A stretch of DNA of 64,000 nucleotides from Alitta virens. Taxonomy: Eukaryota > Annelida > Polychaeta > Phyllodocida > Nereididae. The position numbers and the translations under genes were made by a program. Each line of letters starts with the position of its first letter. The first letter of the stretch is position 1. This document shows, piece after piece, positions 23,474 to 35,054 of this stretch. The stretch spans positions 14,664,771 through 14,728,770 of the forward strand of contig OW028585.1 of NCBI GenBank assembly GCA_932294295.1, given 5' to 3'. Under the pieces are notes generated by a model, which saw only the letters and a program-made list of their open reading frames with translations, did no database searches and had not been told where the DNA came from.

Positions 23474-25061
23474 GTAAGTGTACTCATCACTAGTGTCGAC
23501 AATATGTGTGTGTAATTCGCACTATTGATTTTGCGCAACTTCCATCTGAAGACCATCCTAGAATATTGTTTCTTAGTGCGGCGTGACTTCAGATATTTGT
23601 AGTGATATTTGTCCATTCAGCGTCATCAGTTATCATTGACAAGCATCGTGTTGGAATCGCATGTCTATTTTGTCACTTTTCTCGACATCTGCTCAGAGAG
23701 ACATTAGCTCAAGACATCAGTATTCTGTTATTAAGTCATTTTGAAAGACCAACCTGCACACCAAATTTGTAGGCCATAATAAGTGAGGTGGTCGGGATAA
23801 TAAATGCTATTTCAACATATAAACCGGGTATTGAATTTTGAATACGTTTGAGTTAATGTATGCAAGTCCATACAATAAATTCTTTGAATCTTGAATCACA
23901 GCCATGACAAGTTACTCATATGACAAGTGAAAATTAAATGTGACTTACATTGACTTGCATGGTAATAAAGTTTAATTTTACACGTGGTAAGTCTTCATAG
24001 AAACCAATATTTTAGGATGGTCGTCTGTGTTTGCACTTCAGTCACCCGCAATTGATTAATGTTCTGTATGGCCATGAGTTATGTATTTAAACAATCTGTG
24101 TTCAAAGCATTCACAGATGAATGTGGTAGGTCTTTTAGTTCTGCGTAATGCTTCTAATGGAATGAAATGCTTCTAAATGAAACTAAATGCTTCTAAATAG
24201 AACAGAGTGCTTCTAAATGGAAGGAAGTTCTTCTTAAGGGAACGGAATGATTATAAATGGAATTTAAATGCTTTGGAATGGAACAAAAATGTTTCCGAAT
24301 AGAATGATTTGGCCTCGGATATGTGAAGTGTGAAAGTTCTAAATTAACCAAATTGTTTCTTAACATAATGAACTGAAAAATCTATTGAGTTAAAAGTTAA
24401 AACGATCCCTGGTGAAGAAGTATGTCATCCTAAACTGGACTGACATCAAAATTTACAGGAAAACTGCCATTGAATAAAAGTGACAGGTGATGGATAAACA
24501 AGGTGGCCAAAAGAAATCGAATGCGAAAATTTGTTTCTTGGCTTGTCTGAATGGTTGGATGTTATAAGCTAAAAAGATTGTCTGTCTCGTTGCGAGAAAT
24601 GTCTGATATTCTCCATGTGCCTACTTCATAAATATGTACGCGCTTCTGTCTCTATGAATTGTAGCAAGGCTTCTATACTCAGGATTATATCCATAAATAT
24701 GTGCCAGATATTACTCCATAGCTACTTTGATTATATTATGTTGCGATATGACTGTTTTCTAGGTACTGGAATGCAAAATATTGAGTTGAAATGCATTCTT
24801 ATTCTATTCTCATGTGCTCTGAACTATACTTACACGGTTTAAAAATGATAAATGATGATGCATATATTATTCCCAATGATGAATTGTTACCAAATGATGT
24901 TGCGTAACAAAAGTTTTGACAACTGAGTCAATAAATTTGATGTATGAATCTGACTCTATAAGGAGAAGCTCATTGCTTTGCTAATTACCTTTTTCTTTCA
25001 TATTTTGTCCAATTTTATGCCAGTTTATCTTCCCTAACCCCATGGAATTTGTGAATTTCAG
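23474..25061 (+). other. MACF1/DST: Intron 3 of the rod region
   Basis: AT-rich. The only structured part is the degenerate tandem repeat at 24,149-24,300. Confidence 0.8.
24149..24300. repeat. Degenerate tandem repeat of about 22 bp (AATGCTTCTAAATGGAAC)
   Basis: Six to seven units built on AATGCTTCTAAATGGAAC, with drift increasing towards the right end (ATGATTATAAATGGAAT, ATGCTTTGGAATGGAAC). Confidence 0.85.
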
Positions 25062-25153
25062 ATGAGGACCTCAGGGGTAAGCTACAAGACCTTGATGTTC
25101 TTCAAGACAATATAAAACAATTGACGAGTTCTCGAGGCCAGGACTTGGATCAA
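25062..25153 (+). CDS. MACF1/DST: Spectraplakin rod exon 4: spectrin repeat b, helix C
   Basis: 92 bp. Entering phase 1 it completes a Tyr codon with exon 3 and leaves in phase 0. Encodes DLRGKLQDLDVLQDNIKQL and SSRGQDLDQ. Acceptor atttcag, donor gtaagt. The intron that follows is 532 bp and carries a 19-C tract and a tandem repeat that runs to the next acceptor. Confidence 0.9.
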
Positions 25154-25289
25154 GTAAGTGCTGAAAATTTGATTCATTTAATGTGTTGAAAATTTGATTG
25201 CTTTAATGACAATTTCACTGTTAGTTGCAATTACTTGAGTTTGATACTGATCAACCACCCCCATCCCCCATTTTCTTTGGAGGAACCAA

Positions 25290-25308
25290 ACCCCCCCCCC
25301 CCCCCCCC
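25290..25308. repeat. Poly-C tract (19 C)
   Basis: Nineteen consecutive C, 137 nt after the exon 4 donor. The surrounding 90 bp is also C-rich (CACCCCCATCCCCC upstream, CTGCCCCCACCCCCACAC downstream). Confidence 0.9.
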
Positions 25309-25414
25309 GGCTGCTTTTACAAATACCTGTCTGCCCCCACCCCCACACTTTTCAATAGAACAGCCCTTAGATTGGAAATTTCCTAAATGTGGATTTGACA
25401 TGATTATGTGGCCT

Positions 25415-25685
25415 TTGACCTAATTATTTGACCTTGGATGTGATTATTTGACCTATGAACCAATTCCTTAACCTTTGAACTGATTCCTTATTCCATTGAC
25501 CTAATTCTTCAACCTTTGACCCAATTCCTTCATCCTTTGACCCGGTTATTTGATGTTTGAAATGATTCTCTACCCTCAGACCAAATTTGTTAACCAATGA
25601 ACTGATGCCTTAATTATCTAACCCAATTCTTTGATCTATCAATGGAATGTTTGACCTTTGACTTAATTCTTAAACCTATTTTCAG
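25415..25685 (+). repeat. Degenerate TTTGACCTAATTCTT tandem repeat abutting a 3' splice site
   Basis: About eleven units of roughly 20-25 bp built on TTTGACCTAATTCTTxAACC fill the last 270 bp of the intron and run up to the acceptor at 25,685 (ACCTATTTTCAG). Several units contain CTAAT or similar, the shape of a branch site, followed by pyrimidines. Confidence 0.75.
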
Positions 25686-25826
25686 GTTCTCGGAGTCTCG
25701 GAACGGTTTACTCAGGAATACAGCGAAGTCATTCGATCTCTCCGAGATATCCAGGACAATCTTATTTCCCAAGACAGTCCTGGGGTCGACCCTTCTACCA
25801 TTTCGGAACAACTCCGTGAACTTGCT
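25686..25826 (+). CDS. MACF1/DST: Spectraplakin rod exon 5: spectrin repeat c, helix A
   Basis: 141 bp, 47 codons, phase 0/0. Starts VLGVSERFTQEYSEVIRSL and ends in a PGVDPSTISEQLRELA turn and helix. The segment PGVDPSTI has a close counterpart at the same place in the vertebrate dystonin/MACF1 rod, a useful anchor for orthology (from memory of the family). Confidence 0.92.
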
Positions 25827-26512
25827 GTAAGTATCGCTGTTGGGTTATTGTGTGAAGATATTAGGAGAAATTATTTTTTTCCGGGCGGATTTGCTCTTAA
25901 TTAAAACCTAATGGAGTGTTATCTGTATTATAAGATCTTTAATGACAGTAAATTTACTGTTTGGATAATTATTTGAAATACTACTTTATGCCTAGCGGTT
26001 GGAAGACGCTATTTTGGGTAGATTTGCCAAAATGAACATTAATGAACCAATGATAATGACAAAAGAAAATCATTTGTGTAATTTAAAACCACATTTATGT
26101 AGTTTATTACAATTTAAGATTATAGATGAAAGATCAATTAATGATGAGGACAAAATTGGAATATTATAGAGTATTTGACAGTATACGGACATTTTGGTTA
26201 ATAGCAAAAATGTGTCAGAAAGTTATATGCACACAGTAAATGTCATATTATTAATGCCAGGACAAATTTGTGTATTTCTGATTATTTGGCCCAAGTATCG
26301 AATACAACTGCATCACGGAATAAACCACACAACAGCCAAAAAAACCCAGCTAATTCCAGAGCATTCACACCTAAGGACCCAATAATAGAGCACATTCGTT
26401 GGTAGCAGTTGTGTTCGATTCTTGTGCCGATTATTTAAAATTTCATGAATTGCCAAATATACTTTTACTGGTTTTTGGAATTTTGGCTAATGAGAAATCA
26501 TCAGATTTACTA

Positions 26513-26640
26513 CCGTAACGGAAGGTAATATCGACAGGGCAGGTATTATCGACACTCACATTAGAATGTTAACAATTTTGTTGACAAACTTATTTAATCG
26601 TCGAAAATACCCACCCTGTCGATAATACCCTCCGTTACGG
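26513..26640. mobile_element. Palindromic MITE, GGGTATTATCGACA family, copy 2
   Basis: Starts CCGTAACGGA and ends TCCGTTACGG, with arms of about 45 bp that pair almost completely. It is flanked by TA on both sides (26,511-26,512; 26,641-26,642). The middle (CACATTAGAATGTTAACAA) matches copy 1 read from its other strand, so both descend from one element. Confidence 0.88.
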
Positions 26641-27514
26641 TATATGGAAATTGTCAAAATTTTGTCCAAGTTAACCCAAATGTTAGCTGAGGAGTCTTAG
26701 GTACTTAGCAGTCATTCATAAGGATTGAGACTTATAATTTACGTTCACTTCTTTATGATAATTTGCACCTAGAAGGCACAGGTAATATTTTAGTCTGCTG
26801 TTGTTAGTTATGTTCCATTTTCATTGCTTTTCGTATTGTTAGTTTTGTCCTTCAAAGCCAATTTGTCGTCGTCGACTTTCCCTTCGTTACGATATTGTGT
26901 TCAATCCTAGTGTTAGGTTTATCATATGTTTATGCCTTTACTGTTAATTGTTGAGCTTTTCAAAGTTTTCAAGAAGAAGTTAAGATCAGTGAACAACAAA
27001 ATTTAACTATGACATCGAATTGAAAAGGGCACAAAAACAGTTTTGGTCCCTTTTTTCTCTCTTGCCAAAGTTGTCTAGATCAACAATAATATCTCTATGT
27101 ACGTCCATGAATTTTGTTTCCTTTTTGAAAATTAATCTTTCTCAATATCAGTAGTTAATTCCTCGAACATTTAGTTGAGATCTTGCAATTCTCTTATCAA
27201 TTATTGATCCTTACAAACTCTTAAATAGGTCTACTTAATATAGTTAATATCCTGACCTAGATAGTTAATATGTTGACCTTTGACCTATGACCTTTGCATG
27301 TGGGTCAAGGTCATTCTAGAAGATGTTGTCATCTCTGCTCAATGTAAAACTTTTCCTTAGCAATTTAATCCTGACAGGAACAACACTTCAATTAGGAATT
27401 ATGAGATAGTTTAAAATTACTTTAGTTAGTTAGCTCTACAGTTAAAGTTTAAGACATTTCAAATTTGAGATTCATTTGTATTTGTGGAATTTACTTTTGG
27501 TTGGTATTCAAAAG

Positions 27515-27620
27515 AATATCCCATAAAACATGGCACAGTCGCTCAACTTCAGCCTCGATGGCGAAATCTGGCCAACTTTGAGCCAAAATTGGGCCAACTT
27601 ATCATGTTTTGTGGGATATT
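27515..27620. mobile_element. 106-bp foldback element (AATATCCCATAAAACATG ends)
   Basis: AATATCCCATAAAACATG at the left end is matched by CATGTTTTGTGGGATATT at the right (18 bp, one mismatch). Inside is a weaker repeat of 'GCCAACTT'. It lies 55 bp upstream of exon 6. No target duplication could be defined. Confidence 0.6.
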
Positions 27621-27675
27621 GACGTTTCATTCTGTCGAAACAATATAATTGTAATTAACTCTTGTCCTTTTGCAG

Positions 27676-27720
27676 GCCATACAAGATGAACTGGAGAAAA
27701 CCGTCCCAGCTTATGAAGAG
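27676..27720 (+). CDS. MACF1/DST: Spectraplakin rod exon 6: 45-bp micro-exon in spectrin repeat c
   Basis: Fifteen codons (AIQDELEKTVPAYEE), phase 0/0, acceptor ttttgcag and donor gtttgt. It is needed to give repeat c its normal length and supplies the start of helix B. The intron after it is only 113 bp, the shortest in the window. Confidence 0.85.
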
Positions 27721-27833
27721 GTTTGTAGAAAACAAATTTTGTAAAACACAGTAAAATAAGTTTTTCTACTTATTAAGTCAGCTTTCGTCAACTTATGTTC
27801 GATGTTTGTACTGATTTGTCTTACTATTTCTAG

Positions 27834-28013
27834 GTCCGAGAAACGGGGGCCCTTTTGGAATCCCTCTGCGGAACCCCGGGCAGGATGGAACTCCAGAAAC
27901 ACATGGAAGATTTGGATTCCGCAATGGAAGACATTAGCGAAGGACTTCGTGATCGTCAAGATGAGCTTAATGGTGCTTTGGATAAAGCAGAGAGGTTTAA
28001 TTCAGCTTTACAG
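27834..28013 (+). CDS. MACF1/DST: Spectraplakin rod exon 7: spectrin repeat c, helices B and C
   Basis: 180 bp, 60 codons, phase 0/0. Encodes VRETGALLESLCGTPGRMEL, then the third helix ending in DKAERFNSALQ, which begins repeat d. Acceptor tttctag, donor gtaatt. The 386-bp intron that follows shows nothing recognisable. Confidence 0.92.
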
Positions 28014-28399
28014 GTAATTGATTCTGTTTGAATATCTTTATTATGTGGAAATATGTATATCTTAGCATGATTAAAATACTGGCAACAAAAATACAGTCGA
28101 ACCTGTTCAAATTAAGATTTACAGGAAATTGATTCTAAGATATTTGCTGTTGCGGCACTATCGAAGGTAAAATTCTAAGATTAAACACATTTCATGGAAT
28201 ATGGGGATACTAAAATTGACAGCAAACTAGAATTTAATGAAATGTGCTTTATGTTAGTAAACCAAAGTTTTGTAATGATGAATAATACCTGTAGCATTAT
28301 ATTAAGGATCTAAGCAATTTTTGTCCAACTTGTTGAAATCCAACACTAAAGTCTGATAATATTTAACTTCAAAATTTACGTTTTCTTTTTCGTTTTCAG

Positions 28400-28501
28400 T
28401 CCATTATGATGTGGTTGCCAAAAGCTGAGGATAAATTCCAGTCGATGGCGCCAGTTTCCGCCGAGCCAAGGACTGTTAAAATACAAATGGAGGAACTGAA
28501 G
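28400..28501 (+). CDS. MACF1/DST: Spectraplakin rod exon 8: spectrin repeat d, helix A
   Basis: 102 bp, 34 codons, phase 0/0. SIMMWLPKAEDKFQSM contains the conserved helix-A Trp; the exon ends in a VKIQMEELK helix. The pattern matches the vertebrate exon pair where helix A is followed by '...DQLNEMK' at the same point. Confidence 0.92.
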
Positions 28502-30171
28502 GTAAAGATATGTCAAGAAATTAATCATTTTCCAAAAAGATGGTTCATAGTGTATACAGCTAAATCATAGAGTTGTCCAACACATTTCTGATAGAAAATT
28601 ATATTTACCTGCAGTCCGCCCAGACCCCTATAAATTCCTGTAAATTCCTATATTTTATGTTGTGATCTATTTATTCCTATATTTTTGCTATTTTCCCCTA
28701 TATTCGTATATCTTGGAACATTTTCCCTATATTTTTTTTTAACATTATTGCTTTTTTGATTAAATTCATACTTAATTAATTTGTTCTAAAAGTACTCCCA
28801 TTTCTGGTAATACAAAGTTACCGTAATTAAACTTCCGCCAGAATTTTGTCCAGCTTCGTAGAGTTACTACTATGGTCAAAATTAATATGGTCAATTTGGT
28901 CGTAATTGACAATATTATTCACAAGAAGTTGTCTCCAAGTATGTATTCTGATTTGTCCAAATCTTAGCCCATCTATAAGTATGAGATCTCCGTTGATGAA
29001 CTAGCCAGTGGAGATGAATTTCCAGTGAGACAAAAAAAAAGTTATATTTTGTGGATTAATTCCGTTTTAAAGCGGAAATTTCTAACCCTGGGAAGAGAAA
29101 GTACCAGAGGTCACAACCACTGAAGCAAATAAAGCGCAATTAAATAACATCATCATTGTTTTATTGTAACAAAGATGAAATCACTGAATATATAATTGAT
29201 GACGTCATCAAAAAATATACTTATCTTCTTTGGTGCTGCCAGTGACCTCTGGTGCTAAATTGTTCATATTTATTGTTCAGATTGCGGAATTGCGTTTTGA
29301 ATTCATCTAACTGTGTTAAATATACATGTACTTTGAAAATGCACTGATGGTTATGATAAAGACGAAATTTAATTGCAATTTTTAGTTATTTGTTGTTCAA
29401 AGTTCCATTGCAATTGTTTTGTATTTTTCACACTGTTTTTGTTGCAACATATTCCAGGTTTTTAGGACGGGGTTTGACAGGGTAAAAAATGATAATGAAT
29501 AAGAGTGTTGTATAATGAATTATAACGAATAAGAATTCTGCATAATTAATTAAAATATTATATGATATTTATGTCATTTTTGACAATTCGGGGCTACTAT
29601 GTAAAAAGACACTTGCTATTGTACAACTAATTTGTTTATTTTATTCACATATTTTATATTTATTTATTACATAAGATGAATATAAGACATGACACCAGAA
29701 AAAAGACAATCTATGGAAATAATAGGAAGTGATGAAACTGAAATGACATTTGTAGTATTTTATGTTATTTGTCATTAATTGATAATTGCAAAAATATTCA
29801 AGAGGATCGTCATGAATAATCTGGTATAAGGTGGCACAGCTTTTTATTAAAGTTTAAAAATATGACAATTTCGATGCTCATGACATTATATGTTTTCAGG
29901 AAGGAATTCAAAAATCCACTCTCTCATATATTACAAGAATCTGAGTGTTATAATGTTGTCTTTCAGAGTTTATTGAAGTTTTTTTTCTCTGTATTTTTCT
30001 ATTTAAAGTTTACCCATATTTAACTAAAATATGTCATAACAACCTTTTTTATATGCCAGAAATCTTCGCTACACAGCATTTAATTCTAATATACGCTATA
30101 CGTGTATCTACATGCATAAACCAGCTATATTTAATGTTATTTTGAGATATATCCTTAATTTGTTTCCCCAG
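28502..30171 (+). other. MACF1/DST: Intron 8 of the rod region
   Basis: 1.67 kb, AT-rich. Contains the ACCAGAGGTCAC foldback element (29,103-29,253) and a CCTATATT-rich degenerate stretch at 28,620-28,740. Nothing coding seen. Confidence 0.8.
29103..29253. mobile_element. Foldback MITE, ACCAGAGGTCAC family, copy 1
   Basis: Begins ACCAGAGGTCAC and ends GTGACCTCTGGT. The arms continue imperfectly (AAGCAAATAA against TTATCTTCTTTGG). The interior carries TGATGACGTCATCA. The second copy at 37,294 has the same ends and interior. Confidence 0.8.
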
Positions 30172-30339
30172 GTTTTCAACGTACAAGTCAAACCACACTA
30201 CATAGACATCCAAGCGCTGAACCAATACGCCAGCGAGCTGAAAAACGCCTCACCAATCACGGCCGAAAGTTTAACACCCCAAGTGAAAGAAGTCAATGAA
30301 AGATGGAATTACTTGCTGGGAGGATTGCAAGATAGAGAG
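30172..30339 (+). CDS. MACF1/DST: Spectraplakin rod exon 9: spectrin repeat d, helices B and C
   Basis: 168 bp, 56 codons, phase 0/0. The end, VKEVNERWNYLLGGLQDRE, shows the helix-C Trp expected of a spectrin repeat. Acceptor ttccccag, donor gtaaga. The next intron (469 bp) has no structure I recognise. Confidence 0.92.
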
Positions 30340-30808
30340 GTAAGACGGACATTGGGACAGTATAGATAAAAAGAAATAAAAACGAAAGACAAAACATGAA
30401 GAGACGCCTCGAGCACTTAATGACTGGGTGCTGCCACCTTGTAGAAAGTCATAATTTAAATTCGCAAATATTTAAGCGAAGAAAGTCGGAAAAAATGTCA
30501 ACTGAAGTTAAGCAACAAATTGTTGTGTTTTTTTCCGGTCGTCTTTTAGGTCGCTTTTTTTACTTTTTGCACTTTGCTGATAAAATGGTCTTAAATTTTG
30601 AGAATTTTAGTCTTAAAAAAGTGATGTGTGAAAGAGATGTAGATATGGAAGTAAACTGTATTTTTCCCAAGTAGATGTGAACATTTGGGGCCGACTGTAT
30701 ATTAAATTTCAATGAATTATTGATTGGTATGCTTTGTTATACTTTTTTTATTAAACTAATAAATAGCAATAGGATCCTCATAATAATTATATTTTCTTTC
30801 AATTTCAG

Positions 30809-30964
30809 GAAAAGCTGAAAGACCAGTTAGTCAGATTAGGAGAGATTGACCATGCGTTGGACGATATTATTGGTTACCTTACCCAAACGGAAGTTGACCT
30901 TCAAGATTTGGACAATGTCTACGGTGATCCGAAGTTCATCGAGACTCATCTCAAAAAATTGCAG
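30809..30964 (+). CDS. MACF1/DST: Spectraplakin rod exon 10: end of repeat d and helix A of repeat e
   Basis: 156 bp, 52 codons, phase 0/0. Encodes EKLKDQLVRLGEIDHALDDI and then VYGDPKFIETHLKKLQ. The GDPK-hydrophobic-IE motif is characteristic of this point of the dystonin/MACF1 rod and is one of the clearest family markers in the window (family knowledge). Confidence 0.93.
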
Positions 30965-32554
30965 GTAAAGAAAGTGACATATTTGTTTAATTGAATTATA
31001 TATCGACGTATATATTATGTAGTCAATAGTTATCAAATTTGCAGTATATATTATGATTAAATTAAGATTCGAAGCTAGGAATATTATAAATTATTCACGA
31101 TAAGATTGATATTACAGTTTAGAATCTGGACTGTACGCATGCTTGAGCTTTAAGAAAAACTAAATTGTGATTATATCACTGGCAGAGAAATATTAAAAAT
31201 GTAAAAGAATCTATTTGTGCATATGATTAACAATTTCTTCATGAAAGTCATGGAATTGATTAAGTTGTATTAAAGAAAAACATGACTATTTTATTGGCAA
31301 TCAGACCGGAATATTTGCAATACTACAATACGTTCGGGTAAGTTATGAAATGAAATGAACTCGTAAAAGCAAAGAATGCACAAAGCTTCGTTTTAATTGT
31401 TCATTTCTGTCTTAATCAATTCAGAATTGTTTATTTCATAGCTCTGTATGATTGTTATTTCATTTTATAAATTGCACTAATTACATATTTATATTAAAAA
31501 ATTTTTGCGGTTGCCTTGAAATTAATATTTAACTGATTTTATTTTGTTTCATTAAATACAAAAAAAAATACAAAAAATTTTGTGTCAAAATGATGATTAA
31601 AATTTCCATAGCTGTGTTACCCCTGGCTTTTGAAAGCATGTTCAATGAAGTGTGACTATTTATGAAGTCGATGAACCATGAAGTCCTCATTAATTTGTAT
31701 TTAAATCACCAATTAGCAGATACATGTGTTTGTCGCAACTGAAGTGATTTCAAAACTGTTCAATTATACGTCAATGTCTGATTTTTATGTTTGTTTTTCA
31801 TCCCTTGCTTCAAAACAATAAAACTGCAAACATTTCAAATTTTATTAGCTACAATTCTGCACTTAACATGGCATGATTAAATGATTTTTATATCGTCTCA
31901 AAGACTATAGATAACAAAATAATTTTTAAATGCATCAAAAAGAAAGTACTGTATTTTTTGTATGACAGGAAACCATCGACCGTTCAAGATTTTTATGTTT
32001 TATTTGATTAATTAAAATATTGAAATTTCTAAAAAAAAATCTATGGTTAACAATGATAAAATGATAAAACAAAACCTCCACCTTTGTGTTTTTGGTTGTG
32101 AAAAGGCTTAAATGTTACCTTCAGTAAATCAAATTCTTTTCAATGTTGTCTAAGAGTAATTAATTTAAAACATTTCGTCAAATAATTGAATTGAGTATCA
32201 TTGATAAGTGATCCGCTAAGTATCATATGCAAATACCAAATCATGGAAATATTTCAAAATATATGTTGTATCAGAGGTGTGATCAAACATTTTGTTCTGT
32301 TTAATCATTTGAGGTTTCTGATCTGGTAAAATTATTTTCTCGTTAATGTTGTTTACCATTACGCAAGATCATTTTGGGGTATTGTAAATTTAGAGTTTGG
32401 TTCTTGAAATTATCCTGCCTGAATGTACGTCATATCACTAGAATTTCTATGAAATTTAAGCTATGAAAACTTGCATGTATGTAACGTAGCTTTTGATGAA
32501 ACGTTTTGTTGTTGTCTCGATGTTAATAAAAATCATTTCGTTTGATAATTTCAG
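30965..32554 (+). other. MACF1/DST: Intron 10 of the rod region
   Basis: 1.59 kb of AT-rich DNA ending in TTTCAG. I see nothing beyond homopolymer A and T runs. Confidence 0.8.
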
Positions 32555-32749
32555 CTCATTATCAAAGACCTCAAGAGCCAAGAAAAGATAATTAAGAAAT
32601 TGAACAAAGCCGTCGACGAAATAGCGGCCGCAAGTGGAGCGGCCGCTCGACCATTACGGGAGAAACAGGAGGAAATGAATGAATATTTCCGAAATGTTCG
32701 ACTCATGGCCAGGGATAAACAAAATCAATTACAAGACATATTGAAGGAG
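32555..32749 (+). CDS. MACF1/DST: Spectraplakin rod exon 11: spectrin repeat e, helices B and C
   Basis: 195 bp, 65 codons, phase 0/0. Helix B ends KAVDEIAAASGAAARPLREK. The Ala-rich loop is coded by two GCGGCCGC octamers 18 bp apart (start to start), very GC-rich in an AT-rich gene. Helix C follows (MNEYFRNVRLMARDKQNQL); Tyr-Phe takes the place of the usual Trp. The next intron (495 bp) is AT-rich and featureless. Confidence 0.92.
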
Positions 32750-33244
32750 GTATGGCGTTATTTATTTTCATTTGTTAATTAAGCTAAATTTAGCGTGCTT
32801 ATTTAATAGTTTGAATCAAGATTCTTGATTTTCAAAGCTGTGAAAACGTTATGATATTATGTCAATGGCAATGAAACGGCATCTATTTTGCAAGTAGCAT
32901 AAGATATTTTCTAGTAATGTGTATGAACTAGGCATTGACCTAGATTGATATAAATATTGTAAAAATCTAAAGTGGTGAAAAGTTAATTTTTGTTAAATTG
33001 ATTATATCAATTGAAGTTTAATTCAATGCCATATATATTAAGAAGGTCTTTAGGTAAAAGAAAAATTTAACCTAAAATCAGCTTGATTATTGATAATTTC
33101 AGATGATAAAGGCAACTTTCTCGACTGATAAATGATGTTTAATATCAATAGAAATTTAAGCATTGATATCATCGGAAGCAAAGCAATTATTGTGCAACAT
33201 AGTGATGAAATGCAATTGCATACGATTTATTTCCATCGTTACAG

Positions 33245-33373
33245 GTCAAAGCGTTTATTGGGGATGTCGAGGACCTAACGAGGTGGATGAACGAATTCAA
33301 ACAAAATTTACGATCGTCTGCTCCGATGGGTGCTCTACCTGAAACTGCAGAAAAGGAATTCCACAAATATATG
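33245..33373 (+). CDS. MACF1/DST: Spectraplakin rod exon 12: spectrin repeat f, helix A
   Basis: 129 bp, 43 codons, phase 0/0. VKAFIGDVEDLTRWMNEFK holds the helix-A Trp. APMGALPETAEKEFHKYM resembles the 'GGLPETA' segment found at the same repeat in vertebrate dystonin/MACF1. The following intron is 450 bp and featureless. Confidence 0.93.
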
Positions 33374-33823
33374 GTAATATTATATATCTATAGAATCATT
33401 TGCTAATAGACAGTGACTCTATAGAGACTTTTAAAAAGGGCCTAAAAATGTATTATTTTAAACAAGCTTTTATATAGACTTTTGTCATTCACATCGATTT
33501 TATTCATATTTTATAACATTTATTTATATCAATTTTACTGCATTTGTATTAAAATGCTGAATGCATGAAATAACACATGTTTAAGGTGTTATTAAGCTGT
33601 AGATTATATGATGAAGGTTTTGCAAAAGGTCTAAATATATTACTCAGAAATATATACAATGGTGATGTTTATTTAATTAACGTTGAATTTGGTTGAAGGA
33701 GATCTTTAAAAAGATCGTAAGTTTGATCCTCCTGGAATTGCAGGATCCCTGTTATGTAACTGAAATTAAATCAATCAAACTTATTCATTTACTAATATCG
33801 TCTATTTTATATATATTTAAAAG

Positions 33824-33994
33824 GGTGAATTGGCGGAATTGGAGCGAAAAGAGGAGGAGGTAACAGCTCTGTTGATAAACGGCGAAGACATGTTAGCGAG
33901 ATGTCGAGAGGGAGAGGCGGACCAGTTGTCGTTGGATTTGGAGAAAATGAAAGAAAAGGCGTACGACTCCAGAGACAAGGCTGAGCGCAAGAGG
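33824..33994 (+). CDS. MACF1/DST: Spectraplakin rod exon 13: spectrin repeat f, helices B and C
   Basis: 171 bp, 57 codons, phase 0/0. GELAELERKEEEVTALL, then a highly charged third helix ending RDKAERKR. The acceptor (atttaaaag) has a weak pyrimidine tract, but phase and repeat length require this boundary. The 536-bp intron that follows contains an AT-rich patch of old repeat. Confidence 0.88.
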
Positions 33995-34530
33995 GTAAGC
34001 GATAAAATAATAATAATGATGTGCTGTTGCTTGATATTAAATTGTCATGCATTTGAACCTGTAATGCTGTTGTCGACATTTGAATGATTTAAAATCTGTG
34101 AAGTTTGAGAAGGCAAAATAATACTGTACATTACAATCTCTCTTTATTATAGTATTAATGCCTTTAATAATAATATTAATAATTTATTTGCCTTTATCAA
34201 GTTTATGTAGAAGAGTACAAAAATAGTACAAAAAGATATCAGAAACAATTATTACAAATAATTATTTAAATATGTATGCCTTTGAAACAAGTTTTTAAAT
34301 TGACACATAGTGATTTAAGATCATTTTGTTTGAAATTGTTTCTACTAATGGTTTGATCCAGTCCCATTGAGCGCATTGTGTCGTAATTAATATTTTTGAA
34401 TATTTATTTCCTCCTAGACACACGAAATAAAGCCATCATGGACAATATCTAAATGATTTTCAGACCTAATTGTAACATACACAGTACTCAATATATGTCA
34501 CTTGTATCATTATCATATGATTATTTGCAG

Positions 34531-34686
34531 CGAAAACTCGAAGAGCATTTGGCTAATGTAAAGGACTTCCATGCGATGTTGAAAATCCACACTGACTGGT
34601 TGTCGAATGCTGAGAAAATCCTTGGATCTTTTAAACACCCCAGTAAATTGGTCGACAGGGTACTACAACAAATTCAGGAACACAAG
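34531..34686 (+). CDS. MACF1/DST: Spectraplakin rod exon 14: spectrin repeat g, helix A
   Basis: 156 bp, 52 codons, phase 0/0. Helix A is FHAMLKIHTDWLSNAEKIL with Trp, followed by LVDRVLQQIQEHK. The exon ends exactly at EHK, as does the exon at 63,032-63,191, a recurring boundary between helices A and B in this rod. The frame stays open past the donor to 34,926, but that extra part is intron. The next intron is 368 bp. Confidence 0.93.
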
Positions 34687-35054
34687 GTAAACACTATTAA
34701 TATTATACAAAACATTTTACAACGGTGTTTGGGGCATGTTCGTGCTCATCGACATGAAATCTTCAATTCAATTTATAAATGCTCTAAGATATTGTTAGGG
34801 GTATGGCAGATATTAACTGTTAGATTTTTAATTCAATCAATTAAATTTCTCAAGTTTGAAATGCTCAAAAAGAAAAGAAAAAAAAGAGTAGGGTATAACG
34901 GATATTTGAATAAAGAACGAAGATAACAATCCAAAAACTATGAATACAACGGATAATAAAAAGGGCATTGCATTTATTATTAACTTCAATTTGTTTATAG
35001 TTATGTATGTCATATTTTGGTTGTTAAAATTTCTTTGTCTGTCTTTTATTACAG

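Larger units (their letters stand above)
25827..27675 (+). other. MACF1/DST: Intron 5 of the rod region
   Basis: 1.85 kb, AT-rich. Contains the second palindromic GGGTATTATCGACA element (26,513) and a 106-bp foldback at 27,515. Short TTGACCT-rich stretches occur near 27,265-27,320. Confidence 0.8.

Noticed and set aside
29448..29490. ATTCCAG|GTTTTTAGG resembling the exon 9 acceptor, possible second pseudo-exon
   Set aside because: Similarity is confined to the generic acceptor and four bases; the translation does not match exon 9.
34453..34926. 157-codon frame around exon 14
   Set aside because: It is the exon 14 frame extended through intron on both sides. The splice sites, phase and neighbouring exon content define 34,531-34,686.
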